Shown: piece after piece, positions 6,785 to 12,733 of the stretch
How positions within the stretch are numbered: position 1 is the first letter of the stretch
Layout of the letters: every line of letters starts with the position of its first letter
Source of the DNA: Syntrophobacterales bacterium
GTDB taxonomy: Bacteria; Desulfobacterota; Desulfobaccia; Desulfobaccales; 0-14-0-80-60-11
DNA: 12,733 nucleotides
NCBI GenBank assembly: GCA_020052215.1
Contig: JAGVPN010000175.1
Coordinates: 1 to 12,733 of the forward strand
Reading direction: 5' to 3'
The notes under the pieces: generated by a model
The model's database searches: none
What the model was told of the DNA's origin: nothing
What the model saw: only the letters and a program-made list of their open reading frames with translations
Program-made: the position numbers and the translations under genes

Positions 6785-6909
6785 AAATTAATAGGTGTTC
6801 CTCATACTGGGTTTTTTTCTTTCCGCCCCGTTTTACTTTCAGGGCGCTGACGGCAGCCAATTGTCCCTTTCTCTGGAAGAAACTTTGACCTTCGCCTCTG
6901 GAGATTAGT

Positions 6910-9198
6910 GTGTCAGACGAGCCCAAATCGCTGGACCTCACCCGGGTGGAGATTCCGGCGGATTTAATCAATCTGGTGGAGCAACTGGCGGAAATTACCC
7001 ATGATAATTGGTTGAAGCAACGTTTGGCCGACGGGTGGCGCCATGGGCAGTCTCGCAATGACTTGCTGAAGGAGCACCCCTGCATAGTCCCCTATGAAGA
7101 TCTGCCGGAATCGGAGAAGGAATACGACCGGAAAATCTCCCTGGGAGTCGTTCAGGCCATGCTTGCTTTGGGATACCGCATCGAATCTCCCGCAAGTCCG
7201 GCGTTATCCGGCCCGGCCTGCATCTTGCTGGCCCATAGGGATGGCGCCGTTGCGCAGCAGCTCGGCGATGATCTGCACAAGCTTGACCTGGTAAAATCCA
7301 TTGAACTATGGCAAACTTTAAAGTCGACCTCCGGGCCATTTCCGGTAAAAATCTATCAGGACCTCGGCCAGCACGTTATGAGGCTGGGGGAGCCCCTGCT
7401 GGCCTACGACATCGTGGCTGAGGGTCTCAAACTCTGGCCCCAGGAGACCCGGTTACGGCAATTGATGGCGTTGGCGCTGCTGCGCTCCGGGGCGGTGCAA
7501 CAGGCCCTGGAACTCCTCCAAAAGCTGGTTGACGAGGATAACCGCGATGAGGAGACCATGGGGCTCCTGGCCCGGGCCCATAAAGATTTTGCCAACCGGG
7601 CCACCGACCCCGAGGAGACGACCAAACAGTGGGGGCTGGCCTACGAAATCTACGCTTCGTCCTATGAGCGGACCAGGGGGTATTGGTCCGGCATCAACGC
7701 CGCCACCATTGCCAGGTACTTAAATGATCAAGACAAGGCCATGGCCCTGGCAAATCGGGTTACGGAGCAATGCCTCCAGGAATTGTCCCGGAAAACCGGA
7801 GAGTTGGGAGAGTTGTATTGGCTTCAGGCCACCCTGGGCGAAGCCGCGTTGATCAGGGGTGAGTTAAGCGATGCCATTACCTGGTATACTCAGGCCGGTG
7901 GGGGGGCCGGCCGGAGATATGGCGATCTGGCCTCAACCCGGCGCAACGCCCGGCTCCTCTTCACCGTGATGGACCTGGACCCTGACCAGAGACAACGGAT
8001 CGAAGCCTGCTTTCAAATTCCCCGGGTGGTGGTCTTTGCCGGCCATATGATCGACCAGGTCGGCCGGTTTAAGCCTCGTTTCCCGAATTATTTGGCCCCT
8101 AAAGTATATCAAAAGATCGCCGACACCCTGGAGAGACTGGATGCCCGGATCGGCTTAGCTTCAGCCGCCTGCGGTTCCGACATTTTATTCCTCGAGGCCA
8201 TGCTGCAACGAGAAGGCGAGATCAACGTCATCCTCCCTCACCTTAAGGAGGAATTTATCAAGAACAGCGTCACCCTCATCCCAGGGACCGATTGGGGTCC
8301 CCGATTCGAGGCGGTGCTTGAGCAGGCCAGCCAGGTTATTATTGCCAGTGACAATCGCGCTTCCGGCAATGCCATGGTTTATGAATACGCCAATCTGCTG
8401 CTTGATGGCCTGGCGATCTTGCGGGCGAAAATGCTGGACACCGAATTAATCCCCCTGGTGGTATGGGATGGCGGGGTTGGGGATGGCCCCGGGGGAACCA
8501 GCAGCCTGGTGCAACACTGGCGTTCCCACGGTCTGGAGCCTGAAATTATTGACCTTAACCGGCTGCTGGCCGACTCCCCTCCCAGGGGGGCCGGGGCCGC
8601 CGGGGGCCCGCCAGCGGTCCCCCGGGATAACCCCGTGCCCCCCGCGCCCCGGGGCTTCACCGAGGAAATCAGGGCCATGCTGTTCGCCGATGTGGTGGGG
8701 TCCAGCAAGATTATGGAGGAACAGGTCCCGGACTTCGTCGAACAGTTCATGGGGGCTATCAACCAATTGGTAGCCGTGTCCCCCGCTAAGCCTTTGATGA
8801 AAAACACCTGGGGTGATGCCCTGTATTGCGTCTTCGCCTCCGTACAGGACGGCGGCAATTTCGCCCTCCAACTGCGCGATCTGGTTTCCGACACGGACTG
8901 GCAGGCGAAGGGTTTGCCCAAAGAACTCAATCTGCGCATCTCCCTGCACGCCGGGCCGGTTTACTGTTACAAAGATCCGGTTTTCAAGGAGTTGGAATAC
9001 GCCGGCTCCCACATTGTGCGGGCGGCCCGCATTGAACCCATAACCCCGCCGGGACAGGTGTACGCCAGCCAGCAATTTGCGGCTCTGGCGTCCACCCTGC
9101 GGGTACAAGACTTCACCTGTGAGTACGTGGGACGGATTCCTCTGCCAAAACATGCCGGCATCATTCCCCTGTACCTGGTGCGCCGCTCGAACCCGTGA
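6910..9198 (+). CDS. RyR domain - TPR/TRAF-binding-like - SLOG-like - class III nucleotide cyclase protein
   Basis: A 762-residue, apparently cytoplasmic multidomain signalling protein with no signal peptide or membrane helix. Residues about 17-93 are a RyR (ryanodine receptor) domain: ITHDNWLKQRLADGWRHG, then HPCIVPYEDLPESEKEYDRK and the closing ALGYRI. Residues about 155-350 are helical and TPR-like, resembling the MAP3K TRAF-binding (DUF4071) region. Residues about 371-550 look like a SLOG/LOG-type Rossmann domain (VVVFAGHMID, SAACGSDILFLEAML, VIIASDNRASGNAMVYEYAN). A Pro/Gly linker (557-581) leads to a class III adenylate/guanylate cyclase homology domain (588-757) with metal-binding Asp594 (FADVVG) and Asp636 (NTWGDA) and Arg707. 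The transition-state Asn expected at 703 is Val, and the usual substrate-selecting Lys is Asn632, so activity and nucleotide are uncertain. GTG is the first start after an in-frame stop, with GGAGA 5 nt before it. The following TIR gene is probably cotranscribed. Confidence 0.88.
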   Translation: MSDEPKSLDLTRVEIPADLINLVEQLAEITHDNWLKQRLADGWRHGQSRNDLLKEHPCIVPYEDLPESEKEYDRKISLGVVQAMLALGYRIESPASPALSGPACILLAHRDGAVAQQLGDDLHKLDLVKSIELWQTLKSTSGPFPVKIYQDLGQHVMRLGEPLLAYDIVAEGLKLWPQETRLRQLMALALLRSGAVQQALELLQKLVDEDNRDEETMGLLARAHKDFANRATDPEETTKQWGLAYEIYASSYERTRGYWSGINAATIARYLNDQDKAMALANRVTEQCLQELSRKTGELGELYWLQATLGEAALIRGELSDAITWYTQAGGGAGRRYGDLASTRRNARLLFTVMDLDPDQRQRIEACFQIPRVVVFAGHMIDQVGRFKPRFPNYLAPKVYQKIADTLERLDARIGLASAACGSDILFLEAMLQREGEINVILPHLKEEFIKNSVTLIPGTDWGPRFEAVLEQASQVIIASDNRASGNAMVYEYANLLLDGLAILRAKMLDTELIPLVVWDGGVGDGPGGTSSLVQHWRSHGLEPEIIDLNRLLADSPPRGAGAAGGPPAVPRDNPVPPAPRGFTEEIRAMLFADVVGSSKIMEEQVPDFVEQFMGAINQLVAVSPAKPLMKNTWGDALYCVFASVQDGGNFALQLRDLVSDTDWQAKGLPKELNLRISLHAGPVYCYKDPVFKELEYAGSHIVRAARIEPITPPGQVYASQQFAALASTLRVQDFTCEYVGRIPLPKHAGIIPLYLVRRSNP

Positions 9199-9201
9199 CC
9201 C

Positions 9202-9229
9202 CAAGCCAGGATAGGCCAGGCAAGCCAGG
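9202..9229 (+). repeat. Short tandem-like repeats between the cyclase and TIR genes
   Basis: CAAGCCAGG occurs at 9202-9210 and again at 9221-9229, with the related TAGGCCAGG between (9212-9220). They lie directly after the stop codon of the cyclase gene, in the 118-base gap before the TIR gene. No terminator or convincing promoter was seen in the gap. The repeats may be chance or a minor replication-slippage product. Confidence 0.35.
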
Positions 9230-9316
9230 GGGTGCGGAGCTGTTTCCCGGTTCCGGCGTCCACTAAATTGAGTCGGTAGAAGATATATCTCCCAATTCAC
9301 AAGAGGAGAAGTGGTG

Positions 9317-10897
9317 ATGGCACACGATGTCTTTGTTAGTTATTCCGTCAAGGACAAAACCACGGCGGACGCCATCTGCGCCGCCCTGGAGGCCAACGGG
9401 ATTCGCGTCTGGATCGCCCCCAGAGATGTCATGCCGGGGAGTGATTGGGGGGAATCCATTATCGAGGCAATTGAACAAAGCCGGGTCATGATTTTGGTCT
9501 TTTCGGCCAATTCCAATGCCTCCCCGCAAATTAAGCGAGAGATTGAGCGGTCGGTCAACAAAGGCGTCACCGTAGTGCCCTTCCGCATCGATAATATCCT
9601 GCCTTCCAAGACCTTAGAGTACTTTATCAGCACCCAGCATTGGCTGGATGCCTTCACCCCCCCCTTGGAGAAACATCTGGACAGTCTGGTGTCCATTCTC
9701 CATTCGATCTTCACCAAACAGAAGGGGAAAGTGACCGAACCCCGGCTGAAGTCTCCCCCTCCGGAAGAAGACGAAGCGCCGGTGCGCCCGGCCCCACGGG
9801 CGGCGTTGGACGCTGAAACCACCACCATTACCTTGAAGGTCCCCAAGTGGAAAATACTCACGGTTCTGCTCGGTTTGGTGATCGGGGCGATCTTGGCGGG
9901 GGGGGTGGTCTGGTGGGCGACTCATACGCCGGGGCCAGTTATCGTGAAACCCGGACCACCCGCCCTACCCCCGGGAGTTACGGCTGAACAGGCCGCCACC
10001 GAATATTTCCAAAAAGCCAGAAATCTCCCGGACCCCGATGAAAAAATCGCCCTGATGACCAAAGTCATTGAGTTGAACCCCAAGCCCGGCTATTACTACA
10101 TCCATCGGGGCAGGGCTTATTTAGAGAAGCAGGAGTACCAAAAGGCTATAGCCGATCTGGACAAGGCCATCGCCACCCTCACCAACTCCTTCACCGCCTA
10201 TAATCTCCGGGGTCTGGCCTACGATGGCTTGGATAAGCAGTCTCAGGCAATGGCGGATTTCAACCAGGCTATCTCTATAAACCCCGGCTTTGCCGAGGCC
10301 TACTGCAACCGGGGTTTCGTTTTTTTTGAAAACAAAGAGTATGACAAGGCCCTTAAGGATTTTGAAAAGGCCATCTCTTTAGATCCCAAATTGGCTAAGG
10401 TCTATAGCCACCGCGGTTTTCTCTTTGCTTTCCAGGGCAAGTTGGACCAAGCCTTAGCGGATTATAACCAGGCCATCTCTCTGGACCCGAAGCTTCTCGA
10501 GGCCTACCTTAACCGGGGCAATCTCTACGTACGCCAAAAGAAATATGACCTGGCCCTTACCGATTTCAGCAACGCCCTGCCGCTGAATTGGCGCAGTGCC
10601 GCCACGTATAACGGCCGGGGAGAAGCGTTCCTCGCCAGAAACGATTTTGATTCGGCCATCCAGGACTTTAATCAGGCGATCAAGTTGAACCCCGCCTATG
10701 GCAAAGCTTATAAGAATCGCGGCATTGCTTACATGGAAAGAAGAAAGTATGAAGAAGCGCTCGATGACTTCGCCAAAGCCATAACTTTAAATACTGATCT
10801 GGCCGAGACCTATGAACTGCGCGGCACGTGTTATAAGAAGAGAGGCGATGAAGAGCGGGCTCGCCTGGATTTTGAAAAGGCCAAATCTCTCAAATAG
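9317..10897 (+). CDS. TIR domain - transmembrane - TPR repeat protein
   Basis: A 526-residue protein from the ATG at 9317. The AGGAG at 9304-9308 is 8 nt upstream of it; two in-frame GTGs at 9311 and 9314 are too close to that site. The N-terminal TIR domain (about 1-130) opens with HDVFVSYSVKDK, has the box-2-like WIAPRDVMPGSDWGESI and the strand MILVFSANSNASPQIKREIE, and ends with HWLDAF. A Pro/Glu-rich linker follows, then one membrane helix (about 179-201, ILTVLLGLVIGAILAGGVVWW). The rest is eight consecutive 34-residue TPRs from about residue 258 to the end, each with the (A/E)xYxxRGxxY...A(L/I)xDFxxAI pattern, preceded by one degenerate unit. Positive residues before the helix suggest TIR inside and TPRs outside the cytoplasmic membrane. 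TIR domains can be NADases or scaffolds; the Glu in WGES is one position off the plant catalytic Glu in a hand alignment, so activity is open. Confidence 0.9.
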   Translation: MAHDVFVSYSVKDKTTADAICAALEANGIRVWIAPRDVMPGSDWGESIIEAIEQSRVMILVFSANSNASPQIKREIERSVNKGVTVVPFRIDNILPSKTLEYFISTQHWLDAFTPPLEKHLDSLVSILHSIFTKQKGKVTEPRLKSPPPEEDEAPVRPAPRAALDAETTTITLKVPKWKILTVLLGLVIGAILAGGVVWWATHTPGPVIVKPGPPALPPGVTAEQAATEYFQKARNLPDPDEKIALMTKVIELNPKPGYYYIHRGRAYLEKQEYQKAIADLDKAIATLTNSFTAYNLRGLAYDGLDKQSQAMADFNQAISINPGFAEAYCNRGFVFFENKEYDKALKDFEKAISLDPKLAKVYSHRGFLFAFQGKLDQALADYNQAISLDPKLLEAYLNRGNLYVRQKKYDLALTDFSNALPLNWRSAATYNGRGEAFLARNDFDSAIQDFNQAIKLNPAYGKAYKNRGIAYMERRKYEEALDDFAKAITLNTDLAETYELRGTCYKKRGDEERARLDFEKAKSLK

Positions 10898-10943
10898 GGC
10901 CGGACCTGATTTTGAGATCAGTAAGCAATCAAAAGACTATTTT

Positions 10944-11024
10944 TGTCATTCTGAGCGCCGCGAAGAATCTCTCTTTTTAAGCCGCCGAGATTCTTCACTC
11001 CGCTACGCTCCGTTCAGAATGACA
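10944..11024. repeat. Interspersed palindromic repeat (81 bp) of the TGTCATTCTGAGC type
   Basis: Perfect 11-bp terminal inverted repeats (TGTCATTCTGA at 10944-10954; TCAGAATGACA at 11014-11024). Inside are matching arms GAGCG (10953-10957)/CGCTC (11006-11010) and GAAGAATCTC (10962-10971)/GAGATTCTTC (10987-10996), so the whole unit can fold into one long imperfect stem. Elements of this sequence are known as dispersed, non-coding repeats in many unrelated bacteria. They often give rise to false 'CHSER.EES' protein predictions, exactly what the plus-strand frame here would encode. It carries no transposase and may be a MITE/REP-like unit moved in trans. It lies 47 bases after the TIR gene stop and could also act as a transcript-end structure. 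Confidence 0.85.
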
Positions 11025-11081
11025 TGAATATTCATAAGTTTTTTGCCCGCAATTTTTTATGAGACAGGGGACCGTGATGGG

Positions 11082-11135
11082 AAAAATCTAAAAATTCCAA
11101 AGGCCCCGGGGGTTTTCTCGGCCCCCGGGGCCTTT
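11082..11135 (-). terminator. Strong intrinsic terminator of the VIT/VWA gene
   Basis: A perfect 14-bp stem, AAAGGCCCCGGGGG (11099-11112) with CCCCCGGGGCCTTT (11122-11135), and a 9-nt loop. On the minus strand it is followed by GGAATTTTTAGATTTTTC, two T-runs as expected for Rho-independent termination. It begins 18 nt after the stop codon of the minus-strand VWA gene. On the plus strand the stem is followed by GGGTGAGG without a T-run, so it would not be a typical terminator for the TIR gene, though it may hinder read-through. Confidence 0.8.
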
Positions 11136-11153
11136 GGGTGAGGGGTAGGCGCC

Positions 11154-12733
11154 TTATTTCCCGGTCAGGCTCAGGGTTACGGTCACTGAAACGGCCGCGG
11201 GTTGGGGCTGAGGAAACTGTATCCCCTTCAAGGCCGCGGCCAGGCAGTTTTTAAGGCTGTCTGGCGGCGTCCCCCGGGTAACCTTCGGGGTCCCGGTAAT
11301 TTTCCCGTCAAGACCGATCTTAAAGGTCAGCGTGAGTTCCGCCGGCAGCTTCAAACCGGCTTTGGCGGCGTCTTGACCGCACTGGGTCAGCTTCGCCAAC
11401 TCGTCTTCCAGGGCCTTTTGCACCGCGGCCGGGGTCAGATTCCCTTTGACCCGAACGTCCTTGACTGCGACTGCCACCGTGGGCGCCACAGGCTCCGCCG
11501 GGACCGATCCTCCGCCATGGGGACCGACTTTAGGCTTCGCCCCCCCGCCCATATATCCACTCTCACGCTTGGCCAACATCCCGGATGGCGACGCCGGCAT
11601 CAGGGACGGCATCATGGCCTTCATCATCCCTGATTCCCCAATGGCCAGGTCGGAAACCCCTTCCGGAAGGGGCAGAGGTTGTTTCACCGTAACCACCTGG
11701 CCGTCGGCCCGCTTGACTTGATCCACCGCCACGAAGGAAGTGTAAGGGGTCATGAGGCTGTATTTCAGCCCCAGGGAGGTAACCGCTTTCACCAATTCCT
11801 GGTTTTTGGGGTCAAACCGGCTGAAATCCGCCAGGTTCATGATCCTTTGCCGGGCCCAGAGCAGCCGGAGCGCGGCGTTTTCGGGGCCGGCTTTGGCCTC
11901 CTTCAGTTCCAGGCGTTGCTCAAACGGACCCTTGGCGGTTTTTCCCCGGACCACGATGGCGCCCGTGGGGCTGCCTTGATATTTGCCCAACAGGGTAAGG
12001 GGCCGCATGGCAAAGAGGTCTGGGAGGGCCTGGGGTTCGACCTCGGAGGCCGGGAAGCCCTCATAGGCAACCTTGATGTCCGTGAGCACCGGGTTGGCGA
12101 TGTACTGGCGAAATTTGGCGGCCTGTTTGGCGGCCTCGCCGCTGTTGAGCACCACGAAGGTCTCGCCCATCCCGGCCCGGGCCATGCCCTCAATGAGGTG
12201 GCGGTTGACCGAAGTGCCGATGCCGAAAGCAAAGAGGTTGGCCGCTCCCAGGTTGTCCCGGATGAGTTGGAAGACCCGGGGCTCCACATCCACGTAACCG
12301 TCCGTCACTACCGCCACGATCCGGGAAACCCCCTTGGTCCGGGGCAGCGCCAGGGCCTGATCCAGGGCCGGCACGATATTGGTTCCGCCCCCTCCGGGCT
12401 GGGACTGGATAAAAGCCAGGGCCTTTTCCTGGTTGGCCTCAGTGGCGGGCAGGGAACCGCTGGGGGAAAGCGTTGCCGAACCGCTGGCAAACAGCAGCAC
12501 ATTCAGAAAATCCTGGGGTTTCAGGTCCTTGATGACGTTGTTCATCAGGGCCTTGGCGGTATCCAGGGGGAAGCCGTGCATGGAGCCGGAGACATCGACG
12601 ATGAAAATATACTCCCGGGGCAAGACGGCTTCGGGTTTGACCCGGGCCGGCGGCTCCAGCATCAGCATAAAAAAGTTTTCTTCCTGGCCGGGGTACAGCA
12701 GGAGGCCGGTTTCGATCTTGCCGCCGGCCAGGG
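11154..12733 (-). CDS. VIT/von Willebrand factor A domain protein with TonB/AgmX-like C terminus (5' end outside window)
   Basis: The frame is open to the right edge, so the true start lies beyond it; 525 residues are visible. The first ones (KIETGLLLYPGQEENFFMLM) are the usual lead-in from a VIT domain to a vWA domain, so the ATG at 12668 is internal, not the start. The vWA domain carries a complete MIDAS metal site: DVSGS (Asp46, Ser48, Ser50 of the visible part), GGTN (Thr117) and VTDG (Asp144). The KYSLMTPYTSFVAVD segment typical of bacterial inter-alpha-trypsin-inhibitor-like proteins follows. The last 100 or so residues (from about VRGNLTPAAVQKALEDEL), with two Cys and FKIGLDGKITG...FPQPQ, resemble the AgmX/PglI or TonB C-terminal fold. 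Such proteins are usually exported or outer-membrane linked; the signal peptide would be outside the window. Function unknown. Confidence 0.87.
   Translation of the reverse strand, partial: LAGGKIETGLLLYPGQEENFFMLMLEPPARVKPEAVLPREYIFIVDVSGSMHGFPLDTAKALMNNVIKDLKPQDFLNVLLFASGSATLSPSGSLPATEANQEKALAFIQSQPGGGGTNIVPALDQALALPRTKGVSRIVAVVTDGYVDVEPRVFQLIRDNLGAANLFAFGIGTSVNRHLIEGMARAGMGETFVVLNSGEAAKQAAKFRQYIANPVLTDIKVAYEGFPASEVEPQALPDLFAMRPLTLLGKYQGSPTGAIVVRGKTAKGPFEQRLELKEAKAGPENAALRLLWARQRIMNLADFSRFDPKNQELVKAVTSLGLKYSLMTPYTSFVAVDQVKRADGQVVTVKQPLPLPEGVSDLAIGESGMMKAMMPSLMPASPSGMLAKRESGYMGGGAKPKVGPHGGGSVPAEPVAPTVAVAVKDVRVKGNLTPAAVQKALEDELAKLTQCGQDAAKAGLKLPAELTLTFKIGLDGKITGTPKVTRGTPPDSLKNCLAAALKGIQFPQPQPAAVSVTVTLSLTGK

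Noticed and set aside
9267..9288. TTGAGT and TATATC before the TIR gene, considered as its own promoter
   Set aside because: The spacer is only 10 nt, far from the 16-18 nt needed.
8446..9300. Minus-strand 284-codon frame opposite the cyclase domain
   Set aside because: Antisense shadow of a strongly supported domain; no motif, no ribosome binding site, and Gly/Arg-rich composition.
10906..10921. CTGAT/ATCAG hairpin after the TIR gene, considered as a terminator
   Set aside because: The stem is only 5 bp, A/T-containing, and no T-run follows directly.
10812..11027. Plus-strand 71-codon frame after the TIR gene
   Set aside because: Its first half overlaps the TIR gene out of frame and its second half is the translation of the dispersed palindromic repeat (CHSERREES...), a known source of false proteins.
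1..12733. CRISPR arrays, tRNA or rRNA genes, insertion sequences with transposase
   Set aside because: No regularly spaced repeats, no tRNA-like cloverleaf sequence and no transposase or integrase motif were seen by eye on either strand.

Overview
The window looks like a chromosomal segment of a GC-rich, Gram-negative bacterium. The best guess is a deltaproteobacterium (Desulfobacterota). This rests on LPS-transport genes (so an outer membrane is present) in the order lptC-lptA-lptB-rpoN-hpf-ptsN-rapZ-Man-type EIIA, which resembles the rpoN neighbourhood of that group. No species can be named from the sequence alone.

Region 1 (about 1-6610, minus strand) is a tightly packed operon read right to left. 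A good sigma70-like promoter (TTTACA-17-TATACT) sits just upstream of lptC. LptC and LptA form part of the periplasmic bridge that carries lipopolysaccharide outward, and LptB is the ATPase driving it. They are followed by sigma-54 (rpoN), long-form hibernation factor (hpf), nitrogen-PTS EIIA (ptsN), the RNase adaptor-like P-loop protein RapZ, a mannose-family EIIA and the ribosomal-protein acetyltransferase RimI. Three gene pairs share 4-nt stop/start overlaps (lptC/lptA with TTGA; rapZ/EIIA and EIIA/rimI with ATGA), which implies translational coupling. No hprK is seen between ptsN and rapZ. The first 59 bases hold the start of another minus-strand gene, probably an AhpD/carboxymuconolactone decarboxylase-like protein.

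Region 2 (6557-6909) is a divergent intergenic region. It carries the lptC promoter, a GC-rich hairpin, a small inverted repeat and a second sigma70-like promoter (TTGACA-16-TATGTT) pointing toward the plus-strand genes.

Region 3 (6910-10897, plus strand) is the accessory part. The first gene encodes a 762-residue protein with an N-terminal ryanodine-receptor (RyR) domain, a TPR-like region resembling the MAP3K TRAF-binding (DUF4071) region, a SLOG/LOG-like Rossmann region and a C-terminal class III nucleotide cyclase domain. 118 bases further on, on the same strand, lies a TIR - transmembrane - eight-TPR protein. A nucleotide-type sensor, a cyclase and a TIR protein side by side recall nucleotide-signalling defence systems (Pycsar-like logic), but the arrangement is not a canonical one. 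This is the part of the window most worth study.

Region 4 (10898-11153) has no gene. It holds an 81-bp interspersed palindromic repeat of the 'GTCATTCTGAGC..GAAGAATCTC' type and a strong 14-bp-stem terminator for the gene on its right.

Region 5 (11154-12733, minus strand) is most of a VIT/von Willebrand A family protein with a TonB/AgmX-like C-terminal domain. Its start lies beyond the right edge.
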